A DNA stretch of 64,000 nucleotides from Tritrichomonas musculus. Lineage: Eukaryota; Parabasalia; Tritrichomonadida; Tritrichomonadidae. The position numbers and the translations under genes are program-made. The stretch is from contig JAPFFF010000021.1 in NCBI GenBank assembly GCA_039105265.1, forward strand, positions 2,356,001-2,420,000, written 5' to 3'. Shown here in pieces: positions 29,821 to 40,465 of this stretch. Position 1 is the stretch's first letter; every line of letters starts with the position of its first letter. The notes beneath the pieces are model-generated. The model saw only the letters and a program-made list of their open reading frames with translations. It had not been told where the DNA came from and ran no database searches.

Positions 29821-32355
29821 ATGCCACCAAAAGCTGTTGCCTTAACTAAAGATGAATTATATGAGAGATGTTCAAGTACAATAATTTCAGCTAGAGATGT
29901 TAGAGCTTTCGTTAAAGATGAGTCCTTTATACAGATTACAACACGAAATGAACAAATGATTTTTTTCAAAGAGTTCTTGGAAGATGTTTGCTACATTTCA
30001 GCAAATATAAAACTACTTGCAACAGTGTATAATATAAAAGAAGGTAATGCCAGAAAAATCATGTATAAAGCAAGACAAAACAAGAAGTATTGATTCGAAT
30101 AACAGCGGCAGAGTTGATTTATAATATTGATGAAACAGGGCTCTAGAATTTGGAGGAGCGCAAGCCAAAAACCGTTATAGTGCCAGAAGAAATTGACACA
30201 GGAAACTTACACTACCCAGTTGATAGAGGTATTAAGCATGTGACTCTCCTCGTCACGGTTTCTGAAGAACCAGAATTAGAAAAAATTGTTCAAATGGGAA
30301 TAAGAGTGACACAGATTAAGGATGTTGCCCACTGCCCAATTATGCATGGCATTAAAAAAATCTGCCCTGCCCACATGGGCAATGCATTTTTTTATATAAA
30401 TATATTAAATTTTTTTGCATTGATAATGTGTATAAATTTTACTTTTAAATATTTTTTTAATTAAAAAAAAATATCTAAATTTTATATTATATATGTAAAA
30501 ATTGAATTGTTTATATTGGGCAATAAACCTTTGAATTTTTTGGGCATGGGCGCCCATGCCCATCATTCAAAATTTGAAAGAATTTCAATAGTTTACATGC
30601 TGGGCAGTACTGCCCAGTTTCATAAGGTCAAATGTGGTCAAATAAATTAACCTTTTTGCCCCAGGCTTTTTTATAATTAATAATGTTAAAATATGCATTT
30701 ATTTTCTTAAAATACCTCAAATAAGCTCGGAAATGCTTTTTTGAGCTTTTTTTACTGTGATTTAGAAGCTGTTTATTGCAATCATCTGAATCAATAATAA
30801 TTAAATCGGGATATAACAATAAGAAGCTCCAAAATACAGTAAAAAAGCTCAGAAGAGCATTTATAAGCTATATATTTCTAATTCAAGAACTGGTTGTTCC
30901 TATACTTTATATTGAAAGAAGTAATATTTGAATATTATTCCTTTATTCTTTTTTTTTTTATTTATAAATTTATAAATTTATGACAATTACTAAGAATATG
31001 TTTATCAAATATATTAAAATTAAAATGATTCAGATTATCCTATAAAAAAAATATAAAATATCATATGTTAAAAACTGTTATGGCATTTTTAACCACCATC
31101 ATTATGATAATCACATTGTGATGATTCTTTTGAGACCCAATTTGATGTGTTTATTTAAAAAGGATGTCATAATATGAGCCCTCTAATATACTCTATTAGA
31201 TTTAAAAGAAATTCGGCCCTCAATTTTTTGAATGAGTTCTTTGAAATTTTTTTCCAGATTTTTTTGCTTTTTTTACAATCAAAAATGAAAAAAGAATAAC
31301 AAAATATTAAATTGCAGAAATAAATGAAGATAAATATACTTATTTACTTCTTTAATGATGAAAATAATTTAACTTTATGATTTATATTAAATTCATAAAA
31401 ATATTTTTCACAAAATTAAATTTGAATACCAAATATATTATGTAATAATGCTTTTTACTTCAAAATATTACTAAGTTTACATTTTTTATGAAAAGCATTT
31501 CGACAATTCTCATATAAAAATGAAATAATTTGAATAATTCTTAATGATTAATTATTATTTTCCTATTTTGTACTAGTTTGGTAAAATTTTTAATCAAAAA
31601 AATATAAATATAGCGAATAAACCTTTTTTTGAAAAGAAAATTTTAAAAAATGTGGTTATATTTTTTTTTTTTTTGGCAATTTCCAAAAAATCTTGGGCAT
31701 TTTGGGCAAATTTTTTATAAATGGTCGGGCAAAAACGCATCATTACACAGATTTGTCCCTGCATGTTGGAAATTCAAATTATGTGGACAAAGAGACTTTT
31801 TGTGACCATATAATTAATAAATTCATACCACAAGTTTTAAATGATCGCAAGTACTGCGGTTGTGATACTCTTCCAGCAATCCTCTTCATTGATTACTGTT
31901 CAAGCCAATCGGACCCCGACCTTTTAGAAATTTTGACTGATAATTTAATATTGGTAATAACATACCCAAGTCATACTTCACACATTTTTCAAGTGCTTGA
32001 TCTTTTGTTATTTGGCGTTTTAAAAGTATATAATAAATCAATTCCCAAGAACGATCAAAATTCGCCTAAAATTGACCATTTATATAGAGTTTTTCATGCA
32101 TACGAATTAAGTACATGTTCAACCACCATTAGATCATCATTTATTGGTGCTGGCTTCGAATATTATCAAAAAGATGAGCGTAATTAATTAAAATTAAAAC
32201 GTAGCCAAATTGAAAATTCAAAAATTTTTAAAGAAGTGTGGGATATAAATTACCCTGAGGAAAGATTATCAACGAGAAGAAGAAATGCTAAGAGAGGGTG
32301 GATAAATCAGCAATATTTTACACCAGAATTTCAAAGAAAGGTATTGAAAAGCTAA
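29821..32355 (+). pseudogene. DDE transposase of the pogo/CENP-B (DDE_1) type, disrupted and split
   Basis: 29821-30093 is an N-terminal helix-turn-helix part (KLLATVYNIKEGNARKIMY). After a frameshift comes the first catalytic block IYNIDETGL followed by in-frame TAG (30144) and ERKPKTVIVPEEID, then HVTLLVTVS. A foreign insertion interrupts it at about 30318-31744. The rest is AKTHHYTDLSLHVGN, then ILFIDYCSSQSDPD (second Asp) and YPSHTSHIFQVLDLLLFGVLK (third acidic residue Asp), with TAA at 32185 and continuing in frame to TAA 32353-32355. These blocks are diagnostic for DDE_1 superfamily transposases. Part of the region between the HTH and the first Asp is missing, so it is a defective copy. 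Relatives could mobilise the TA-flanked MITEs in this window. Confidence 0.7.
30318..31744. mobile_element. Insertion inside the transposase gene, with TGGGCA palindromes
   Basis: About 1.4 kb of non-coding AT-rich DNA interrupts the transposase. ACACAGATT occurs at 30309-30317 and 31745-31753, a possible 9-bp target duplication of the MULE type. The ends are rich in TGCCCA (left, 30325-30340) and TGGGCA/TCGGGCA (right, 31694-31731) in inverted orientation. Inside are three perfect palindromes: TGCCCACATGGGCA (30368-30381), TGGGCATGGGCGCCCATGCCCA as a 22-mer (30541-30562) and CTGGGCAGTACTGCCCAG (30600-30617). No transposase of its own is seen. Exact termini are uncertain. Confidence 0.5.
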
Positions 32356-32627
32356 ATAAAAAGTTTTTATTTTTTTACTTTTTTTTTTTTTCATAAATCT
32401 CAATCATTTTACAAGATATTTATTTTTAATATTTACATTTATATTTAATAACTATTGATAATTATATTGACTTTTTAATTTCTAAATATATATATATATA
32501 TATATAACGAACATTTTACCTAATATGAACAGTTTGGTAAAGAGAAATAAAGAGATCTTTTTCAACTCGGTCCATAATCAGATGATTCATTCCATCTTTC
32601 TTCTCAAAACCTTTTGCTTTCATAATA

Positions 32628-32931
32628 GACCTTTTTATAAAAAGAAATTTTTTTTTGCGATAAAGTATACTTTTGAGCGATAATGCCCACTTTTTCACAA
32701 AAACGCAAAGCAATTAGAATTATAATTTAAAACCAATGTTATATGATTCTAAACAAGTATATAATATATTTTAGCTATTATAAATTATGTTTTATCAGTT
32801 TATTTTTAAGATTTAAAGCTTCATTTGTTTAAGTGAAAAAGTTCTTTTTTTTTATGAAAAAGTGGGCATTATCACTAAAAAGTATACTTTATCGCAAAAA
32901 AAAAAAAAAAATTTCTTTTTATAAAAAGGTC
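32628..32931. mobile_element. 304-bp MITE with ~75-bp terminal inverted repeats, TA target duplication
   Basis: The left arm begins GACCTTTTTATAAAAAGAAA and includes GCGATAAAGTATACTTT and GATAATGCCCACTTTTTCA. The right arm (about 32850-32931) is its inverted copy, with small differences in A-run length and a few bases. TA at 32626-32627 and 32932-32933 flanks both ends. This is a Tc1/mariner-type MITE. It sits just past the 3' end of the membrane protein gene at 32967. Confidence 0.85.
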
Positions 32932-32966
32932 TAATATATAAGGACAATTGATTTTTTTTCATCATA

Positions 32967-35198
32967 TCATATTTGTCCAAGAACTTGGTGACATTGTCTC
33001 ACATATTTATTTGTTTCTGAACATGTAATAGATGTCATGCATGCTGTTTCATAAACATTAGGGAGAATATAACGTTTGGGAAGAATTCCATTAACAATAC
33101 AATTATTATCATTTCCTGTGAAAATAGATCCATATGAATAAATGTTGGTAATTTTGCTTTCTGTGTTACTTCTTTTAATAATAGATGCTTTATCTAGTAA
33201 GTTTTGGTTGTTCTCTCCATCGGATGATTCAAACGCAATACCATGAATATCTCTTGAAAATGAAAGTCCTTTGAATATTGTTCCACTGATCGAATGACCA
33301 ACAAGAAATATTGATTCTTGTGTGAAATTGAACCGATTTAATAAATTTTCAAGAATTTCGATTTCATGTGTTGAAACAATATCAAAATAGAAAATATGTC
33401 GGTTAAATCTCTCAATTCTTAAAAATAATTCTTTCTTCATATTTCGAATGAATGAATATAATGGTAAAAAACTTTCTAAAAAAGCTGGAATAAATTTACG
33501 ACCAATCGTTTCTGCAAATAAACCAACACTCCAACTATCCTCATATGATCCTCCAACAATGTAATGTGTGCCTGCAATTAATTTGCCTTCTTGTGTAATA
33601 AATGAAGGTTGAATTATTAAATCTTCTTCAATTGGAATTTGATATCTTTCAAATCCTGGAATTTCTTCATAGTTATCCGAATAATGAGATGACCAATAAA
33701 ATTGACTGAATTCATCAAATTCCTCATCACAAATTTTTTTATTGTTTGTTGATATGCAGGCTTCATATCTTGCCAAAAGCTTTCTCCCTTCTTCATTCAA
33801 TGTATTGTAAAATGGATAATCTTCAAAATAGTCATTGTTCTTGATATTGAATTGTGGTTTCAACATTGTGATATTTGTGTGAGAAAAGTGTTTCAATGAA
33901 GCATTCAATATTTTATCAGAAGTGATAACAAGGATTGGATTATGTGTCAATTTTTGGCAAAATATTCGAATGTTGTCTTTCTCATAATCTCGACCAAAAA
34001 TGTATTTCATTGTCGAATTGAATACACCTCTTTTTGATGGCTTGATATAACATCGACCTGAAGCTGTGATTCCATATAATCGAGGCAATGTCGTCAGCAT
34101 TGCAAAATCATCTGTTTTAAGTGTCCCATCATTCAATGATTTAGTAGAACAAAATGATTCAGTGTTCACTGAGAAATTTTCATCAACTTTATACCGGTAA
34201 TCATTATCTTCATAATATTTCAATTGGTCAACTCTCGGAAAAACCGTTTGTTTCGAGATAATAAAAACAGCAAAAAAAGAAACAGCAGCAAATGCATAAA
34301 TTGTAATCGTCATAACAAAAACAATTCTGATATTCTTCTTTTTTAATAACGAAATCACTTTCTTCCAATTCAAGATTATATCGATCAAATTGAAGGCAAG
34401 AATCTTTTCACTAAAAATGATTTTCACAAATAAATAAATTACGAATTCTCCAAATGAAATTTCGCCTTGAATTAATGGAACAATAATTGAATATAATTGC
34501 AGGCCAAATATAATAAATATGATGATGATTCTATTTATTAGATTGTCCTTACCAAATAATCTCGTTCTTCTTGATTTATAAAGCATTTCGTTTACACTTG
34601 GAAGTTCAAAGATTTTTTTATTTAGATAATTGAATCGTTCTAATATTTCACTTTTTTTGTTTGTCTCTTCTTCTATACTCAATTCAGGTATTTTTGATTT
34701 TTTAATAATCTCATCTTTTGTCTTAACTGATATCGATAGCAAGAGCATGCATTCGTATAAAACGGTAATGATGTAAGGCCATTTTACGATCGCAGTGACC
34801 ATTAAAGCATCTGCTACCAAAAAAAATATAAAAATTGATATGTATACGTAAAGTTCGGGTTGTTCCATAAAGTCATAAAAGCATCTTTTAGTTGAATTAA
34901 TCATATTTTTAAATGAACTTTTGACAACTGTAATATAATCGGTTACTGCGTAATAAAAAAGGAGAACTAATATAAAATATAAACCAAAATCAGAAAAATT
35001 CGCAAATATTGAGATAATCAAATGAATATTCGACTTTGTAAATAACGAAATCCATTCATTAAGTATGAAATTAAGAACCAAAAAAGAAACTCCAGCGAAT
35101 GTAAAATAAAGAAGTAGCAAGTAGCAAAAAGACAGTATCTCGTTACTGAACCAAGTAAAGAACCAAAATATTTTAAAAAAAGCTCTATTTACATCCAT
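32967..35198 (-). CDS. Polytopic membrane protein with lipase-like GHSxSG domain
   Basis: 743 residues. About six transmembrane segments occupy the first 330 residues (for example ~20-45, ~60-85, ~115-140, ~225-245, ~300-325) with a charged cytosolic loop (KTKDEIIKKSKIPELSIEEE) in the middle. The large C-terminal part faces the lumen or outside and contains LVGHSISGTIF, a nucleophile elbow with candidate Ser at about residue 636, as in alpha/beta hydrolases and class 3 lipases. Following residues IHGIAFESSDGENN and several paired cysteines near the end (CMTSITCSETNKYVRQC) suggest an extracytoplasmic domain. A membrane-anchored lipase or esterase is the best reading; the acid and His of the triad cannot be fixed by eye. 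Clean ATG and TGA. Confidence 0.7.
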   Translation of the reverse strand: MDVNRAFFKIFWFFTWFSNEILSFCYLLLLYFTFAGVSFLVLNFILNEWISLFTKSNIHLIISIFANFSDFGLYFILVLLFYYAVTDYITVVKSSFKNMINSTKRCFYDFMEQPELYVYISIFIFFLVADALMVTAIVKWPYIITVLYECMLLLSISVKTKDEIIKKSKIPELSIEEETNKKSEILERFNYLNKKIFELPSVNEMLYKSRRTRLFGKDNLINRIIIIFIIFGLQLYSIIVPLIQGEISFGEFVIYLFVKIIFSEKILAFNLIDIILNWKKVISLLKKKNIRIVFVMTITIYAFAAVSFFAVFIISKQTVFPRVDQLKYYEDNDYRYKVDENFSVNTESFCSTKSLNDGTLKTDDFAMLTTLPRLYGITASGRCYIKPSKRGVFNSTMKYIFGRDYEKDNIRIFCQKLTHNPILVITSDKILNASLKHFSHTNITMLKPQFNIKNNDYFEDYPFYNTLNEEGRKLLARYEACISTNNKKICDEEFDEFSQFYWSSHYSDNYEEIPGFERYQIPIEEDLIIQPSFITQEGKLIAGTHYIVGGSYEDSWSVGLFAETIGRKFIPAFLESFLPLYSFIRNMKKELFLRIERFNRHIFYFDIVSTHEIEILENLLNRFNFTQESIFLVGHSISGTIFKGLSFSRDIHGIAFESSDGENNQNLLDKASIIKRSNTESKITNIYSYGSIFTGNDNNCIVNGILPKRYILPNVYETACMTSITCSETNKYVRQCHQVLGQI

Positions 35199-35437
35199 AA
35201 AATTATAAATAACGTGTAAAAAAATTTTTTTTTCTATCTTTATATTTGAATTTAATATATATATATATTTTTATATAATAAACATTAATATCAGTATTAA
35301 TTTTAATTTTATTGATTTTTTTTAAATTAAAAAAATTATTATGAGTATAATAATAAAACCAAGAATTCAATAAGTTTTCAAAATGCGATAGGTCAAATTT
35401 AGGTGAAAAAATGGAAAGGAGGTTTTTCAATTTAGGA

Positions 35438-35825
35438 CAATCGTTTTTTTCTACGCCACTTTTTGAATGGGTTTTCTATTCACTCAAAAAAGTAGCTACT
35501 CATGGAAAGTAAAAAAAACTTACTCGTTTAAGAAAATTAACCAAAAAAACCGTAAATTTAAATTTTTCCTTAAAATTTTAACTATTTGCTTTTTTTGATT
35601 TGATTTTTTTTTATTTTTACATAATTTTTCAGGAATATACGCACCAGTGATCACCACGGAGTTGTGCGAAGCCGAATCAGGTTCCTTGTATTGCTGGATG
35701 AATCGGGAAGCCATTTGAACGAAATATTTATGCATTATTTAGCAAAAATTGAATAAAAAATGTATAAAAAAGTATTCAAAAAGTTTAAATTTTTTAAAAA
35801 AGTGGTGTAGAAAAATACGATTCCC
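35438..35825. mobile_element. Putative MITE with diverged inverted ends
   Basis: The left end (ACAATCGTTTTTTTCTACGCC, followed by CACTTTTTGAA) and the right end (AAAAAAGTGGTGTAGAAAAA then TACGATT, 35795-35825) are inverted copies with several differences. The left end recurs at about 1170-1205. The interior 35635-35715 has notably higher GC and is open in several frames on both strands. No target duplication was identified, so the limits are tentative. Confidence 0.4.
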
Positions 35826-35905
35826 CTTCAATTTACAGTATTTAAGGGCCATTAAATATGTAAAAATAATGCATAAAAATATTTTTTTAATATATTATCA
35901 ATCTA

Positions 35906-36427
35906 GGCTTTTGTGTCCAAACGAGTTTGTATTCAAAAAGTATCCAATGGATACTCATTTTTGTTCGTTATTTTTTGAGAGAATTTGAGGATCCAAAAAT
36001 AGCCAAAATGGACACTTTAATTCAATCTTGGATACACCTTTCAATTTTCATTGATTATTTTGAATGCATATTTCGTTTGACCAATTATATCGCTCCAAAT
36101 TTACATTGAATTTTTTTTTTTATTTCAAATGTTGATCTTCTTGGTCAAAATCATTCTTAGTGAATTTGAAAAGTTTATAATTCATATTTGAGAGGTTTTT
36201 TAAAAATTAAGAATAGTAGGTGTTTAAGGCATTTATTATTGCTTTTTTTCTGATATTAATGAGTTTATTAAAGTAAAAATAACGTATCCAATAAAAAATT
36301 TTTTGGATACTTCAACACAAATCTTTGAATAAAATACTAAATAAAAAAGCAGTTTTATGTCCACAAAAAGTGACAGCTTTTTACAAAAAGTCGAAAATGG
36401 ACACTCAGTTCACTGGATACAAAAGCC
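35906..36427. mobile_element. 522-bp MITE with short inverted ends, TA target duplication
   Basis: Left end GGCTTTTGTGTCCA and right end (inverted) GGCTTTTGTATCCA, each bordered by TA (35904-35905 and 36428-36429). Sub-terminal words TGGACACT, GGATAC and AAAAAGT recur inside in both orientations. No transposase ORF. Flanks (ATCAATC / GTTATCAAT) fit insertion into plain AT-rich DNA. Confidence 0.6.
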
Positions 36428-36811
36428 TAGTTATCAATATATAAATAATAGACATTTTATTTTCTCCAAAATATAATTTATATTCTTCAACTTTTTTTAC
36501 TCCAAAAAAGATTAAAATATTTGAGAAATCTCATTGTAGGTCTACGTCCAATTCAATTATTAGAATTCAATGAGACAAGTTTACAAAATTTTTGTGACGA
36601 ACGCCCTTAAATAAACATCATTGAAATAAGTAACAATTTCTTTGCTTTCTTATCATTGAAATAAGTAATAAGAGTAAATTCACATTTTTTAATAATTATT
36701 TGTATAAGTGTATCAATACCTTTCTATTTATGAATCTCAGTGAAATAAGAAGTTTTTATATTAACTTAATTTTTACCTAAATTTGATTCGATTTAAATTA
36801 AAATAATTAAA

Positions 36812-37132
36812 AAATCAATTTTTGAAGTCAATAAACTTTTGATTGATAATACAGAAATCTGTTTGATTGAATATGCGTCATTTTATGGATCGAATGACAT
36901 CATCAAATACATGGAAATGAAAAGAATTAAATTTACATCATCGATTTGAATCTATGCTATTCACAGTATGAATGCAGAATTGATCAAATATTTAGAAGAC
37001 AATCATGTTTTACCATCAAGTGATGATCTAGAAGAAGTTCATAGAGAATCAATTAAATGTCATCACAACGAAATCTTGAGCTACACTTTTGATAATTTAA
37101 TGAAAGAAGAAGATCTCCAAAATAACATTTAA
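36812..37132 (+). pseudogene. DUF3447 family fragment
   Basis: A 106-codon piece in one frame: SIFEVNKLLIDNTEI, LIEYASFYGSNDIIKYME, then SSI followed by TGA at 36947 and IYAIHSMNAELIKYLED, RESIKCHHNEILSY, ending at TAA 37130-37132. It aligns with the middle of the intact gene directly downstream (37333). In that gene and its relatives the position of the TGA is Trp (MWIYSIHT, SLWLYAIHS). No N-terminal part is present. It is a partial tandem duplicate of its neighbour. Confidence 0.7.
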
Positions 37133-37284
37133 TGAAACTATTATGGAGATTTTTTCAAAATTAAATTGTTAAAATATGAAATAAATGAATATGAAATAAA
37201 TGAATAAATTATATTGATATATTTAAATGGAATTATCCAAAGAAATCCTGATAAATCAGATATAAAAATAAATGCAAAAATGAT

Positions 37285-37301
37285 TTTCATATCACATTTC
37301 A
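37285..37301 (+). promoter_or_regulatory. Candidate promoter element TTTCATATCACATTTCA
   Basis: A 17-base sequence 31 bases before the ATG at 37333. It is identical to the sequence at 44075-44091 (minus) just upstream of the DUF3447 gene whose start is 44065, and a shorter version (TATCACATTTCATTTT) occurs near 48648. It contains TCACATT and TCATTT, similar to the trichomonad initiator TCAYTW. It could also be conserved by common ancestry of the two genes. Confidence 0.35.
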
Positions 37302-37332
37302 TTTATTTTGACAAGATTTTATTTTGGATAAA

Positions 37333-38604
37333 ATGAGTTCTGAAACATTTGTTGATAAAATGAAAAGTATCCAGAATTCCCTTCTGGAATTTCTTGAAGA
37401 TGAATCAGATTCCGAAGACAAATATGAAAGTTTCATTAATCTTGTCTCGACTCAACAAATAATTAATGAAGAACATGAATTCAAAGAATTATTACAATTA
37501 ATAAGCATCATTATGAACGGTCATCATCGTGTTCTGAATTTTATTTCTAAAGCTGAGCAAATTTTAAGACAATTCAATCAAAGCATTCTAAATTATTTTG
37601 ACAATTCAGAAATATTTGACATTTTTAAGAACAACAAGAGAATCCTTCTATTTCTTATTGAAGAAAAAATACTGACAGTTGATGAATACATTTTTTCAAT
37701 AATTACTAAAGATGAATATATCAAGAAGAAATATTGTGAATATTTTCAACCAGAAATCAAACAGTTTCTCGCCATAGAAATCATTTACGAATACAGTGAT
37801 AAGAATGACTCATTAATAAATGATGAATTTATTAATAGAATGAATAAAGAAATTGAAAAAGATTTCTATGAAAAAAGACGAATAGGTGAAAATGATGGTT
37901 ATTTGTGTCAATTGATTCGATTAGATAAAATTAATGAATTTGTCATGTTTGTTGAACAAACAAATTTGTCAGCTGACGATAAAATCAAAGAATCAATTTT
38001 TGAGACGAACCAACTTTTGATTGATAAATCTAATGTTACAATACTTGAATATGCGTTATTTTTTGGCTCTCTAAAAATTATTAATTACTTAATAAGAAAA
38101 ACAAACAAAGCAGATCCAGAAATGTGGATTTATTCAATCCATACTAATAATGCCAAATTGATCCATCTTCTTGAAGACTATCAAATTGAGCCTGATTCAC
38201 AACAAATTCTTAGAGAATCAATTAAATGTCATCACAACAATATTTCAAACTACATCATTAATAATTTAATAGAAAAAGAAGATATAGAATATAGCATCGA
38301 ATACGAATATTATGGCAATATTTATCAATATGCTGTTGAATCTCACAATTATTGTTTTTTCCCAGCAAACTTGAAAACAGCAAACATGTTTTCTTATTTA
38401 TGTGAATTTGATTATTACTCACTTGTGAAGCTTTATTTATCAGAAGGAAACATTAACATAAAAGCAAAAATTCAAATAATCAATTATTTAAATGACATTT
38501 TGAATCAAAAATATTCACGAAATTCTATCTTTTTTTTAATATTTGAATATTTGAATGATTTATGGAATTTAACTCTGACATTTAAATGGAGCAGCACTAT
38601 CTAA
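37333..38604 (+). CDS. DUF3447 / ankyrin-repeat protein
   Basis: 424 codons from ATG 37333 (an in-frame TTG nine bases earlier is less likely) to TAA. The N-terminus (MSSETFVDKMKSIQNSLLEF), helical middle (FDIFKNNKRILLFLIEEKIL) and motif series SIFETNQLLIDKSN, ILEYALFFGSLKIINYLI, MWIYSIHTNNAKLIHLLED and RESIKCHHNNISNYI are shared with the genes at 42.9 and 53.3 kb. The fold is ankyrin-like helical pairs. Such proteins normally continue into ankyrin or BspA repeats. Here the continuation is knocked out of frame at the TTTAAATGGAGCAGCA site, so the ORF ends early; the ankyrin tail is listed separately. Role unknown; a scaffold or protein-interaction function is inferred from ankyrin repeats. 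Confidence 0.75.
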   Translation: MSSETFVDKMKSIQNSLLEFLEDESDSEDKYESFINLVSTQQIINEEHEFKELLQLISIIMNGHHRVLNFISKAEQILRQFNQSILNYFDNSEIFDIFKNNKRILLFLIEEKILTVDEYIFSIITKDEYIKKKYCEYFQPEIKQFLAIEIIYEYSDKNDSLINDEFINRMNKEIEKDFYEKRRIGENDGYLCQLIRLDKINEFVMFVEQTNLSADDKIKESIFETNQLLIDKSNVTILEYALFFGSLKIINYLIRKTNKADPEMWIYSIHTNNAKLIHLLEDYQIEPDSQQILRESIKCHHNNISNYIINNLIEKEDIEYSIEYEYYGNIYQYAVESHNYCFFPANLKTANMFSYLCEFDYYSLVKLYLSEGNINIKAKIQIINYLNDILNQKYSRNSIFFLIFEYLNDLWNLTLTFKWSSTI

Positions 38605-39369
38605 GTCTGTATGCAAAGGCAATAAAGAAATTACTGAATTATTATTAAAATACAAAGGTATTGATATTAATATCGAAAGCGTTTTAAATCAAAAATATTC
38701 ACCAAATTTAACTCTATCATTTAAATGACTTAAATCTGATTAGTTTTGTATGCATGGGCAATAAAGAAATTGTTCAATTATTATTAGAACAAGGAGACAT
38801 TGATATCAATATTCAAGACATTTTTAAATCATAAACATTCAATTGATTCAAATCTAACTTTTTTTCAATGAAATTAAAAATTTGAATGATTTATGGAATT
38901 TAACTCGAACATTTAATAAGACAGCATTAATTTATGCTGCAGAAAAAGACTATATAGAAATTGCTGAATTATTATTAGAACAAGAAGACATTGATATCAA
39001 CATCCAAAACATTTAAAAGCAAAAACATTCATAAAATTCAAATATAACTTTTTATATGATATTTAAAATTTGAATGATTTATGGAATTCAGCTTCAATAT
39101 TTAAATGAAACAGCTTTAATCTGTGCTGTAGAATGTTGCAATAGTGATATTGTTAGATTATTAGTAAGATATGGAGAAACTGATATCAGCATCAGAGACA
39201 TTTTAATTAGCAAGCATTCATCGAATTCACTCCTAATTTTTTTTCATTGGGTCAAAATATTGAATTATTTATGGAATTTATAAAAAAAATTTATTTAAGC
39301 GCCTATGATATTGCAATGCGCAATGAAGATTATGATATTTCTTACCTTCTAGATGAATTCGCAGAATGA
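38580..39369 (+). pseudogene. Out-of-frame ankyrin-repeat tail of the preceding gene
   Basis: After the stop at 38604, ankyrin units resume in other frames: GAALSKSVCKGNKEITELLLKY, later ALIYAAEKDYIEIAELLLEQ and TALICAVECCNSDIVRLLVRY, each followed by DI(D)INI. The DNA repeats with a period of roughly 185-190 bases (anchor TTTGAATGATTTATGGAATTT at about 38551, 38882, 39070 and, weaker, 39262). Stops and frame changes between units show decay. A last unit ends near AATTCGCAGAATGA at 39369. Confidence 0.65.
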
Positions 39370-39592
39370 ATATCGAATACCAATAAAATAAAATAAATTA
39401 AAAATTATATTTAAAATATAAACTTATCTGACATAATCTTTTATTTTTTTATTCATCAAAATGTTAAATCAATTGAATAAATAATTACCAACATCTTAAA
39501 ATTAAAAATATGCTTATACGTTTTTATTGAATAACTTTATAAAAAAAAAAATAGATTTTTCATAAAATACTTGATATTAACATTTATTGTTT

Positions 39593-40465
39593 TTAAAGTT
39601 CTTCATTCTTTCCTAAATCTGTTTTTTCAAAAACTTTTGGATCTTCTTTCAACAAAAATCTTCCTTTATATTCATTTATTTTGTTTTCAATTTTTCTCAA
39701 AATTTTGTTGGCAAGTTCTAGTCCTTTTTCTTTATCTGATGTTTCAAAAAATATTGAATATGTTGGAGGTGCTACAACTGATATTAGCAAGTTAGCTTTT
39801 GAATTTTGATCCGAATCTTCTAAATCGATTTCGTTCTCTACTTCTTATCCTTCTGACAATGCATTCTTAAGTAATTCGACGCCTTCGCATGAAAATATTT
39901 CTGCTTCAAATAAAGCTCGAATTTTTATCTCTGGTTTCATAAACATCTTTTGAATTTGCTCAATTAACATTCTTTTAATATCGTCTGAAACATCAAGTTG
40001 TTTTAAGATTTCTGGCTGATCAATAATTCTTTTAAGTGCGTAATATGCGTCATCATACATATTGTGCAATGGATATACAACTTTTTCAATTAATTCTTCA
40101 AATTTTGTATGCTTAACTCTCTTGGATATGGAAAAAAGCAGGTTCATTATTTTTTTATAATTTTCAAATCGAGTTTTTGCATTTTTTTCTTCTTGAGGAT
40201 TTATATATCTGAAGCTAAGATCGATTTCGTGTCCATCTGGATCAACACGTTGAATTCTTGCATACATTATTTTCTTGGAAGTTTTCTTTCTATTAAACGT
40301 AGGTGGACTAAAGCCTTCTTTTGAACCATATTCCAAAAGTTCATACCAATTCCCTAAATCATCTTCATGTACTTTTTTTACTAAAACAATATCATCTTCA
40401 TTGGGATATTCATTTGGATACCAGTTAAAACTAAAAATAGAGTCAGTTGCATCGAGTTCTGTCAT
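39593..40465 (-). pseudogene. Divergent eIF2-alpha-like gene with one in-frame TAA
   Basis: 290 codons, close to the usual length of eIF2-alpha. Residues about 15-95 match its S1 domain (EDDIVLVKKVHEDDLGNWYE, then LLEYGSKEGF, ARIQRVDPDGHEIDLSFRYI, NPQEE), followed by the helical domain. TAA at 39845-39847 interrupts, then the same frame continues with the C-terminal alpha/beta domain (LISVVAPPTYSIFFETSDKE, KGLELANKIL). eIF2-alpha delivers initiator tRNA within the eIF2 complex. The loop carrying the regulatory Ser51 in other eukaryotes (SRRRIRS) is shorter here and has no clear equivalent (FSPPTFNRKKTSKK). The only visible lesion is the stop, so it could be a young pseudogene of a second copy, a split gene or a read-through case. 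Confidence 0.6.
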
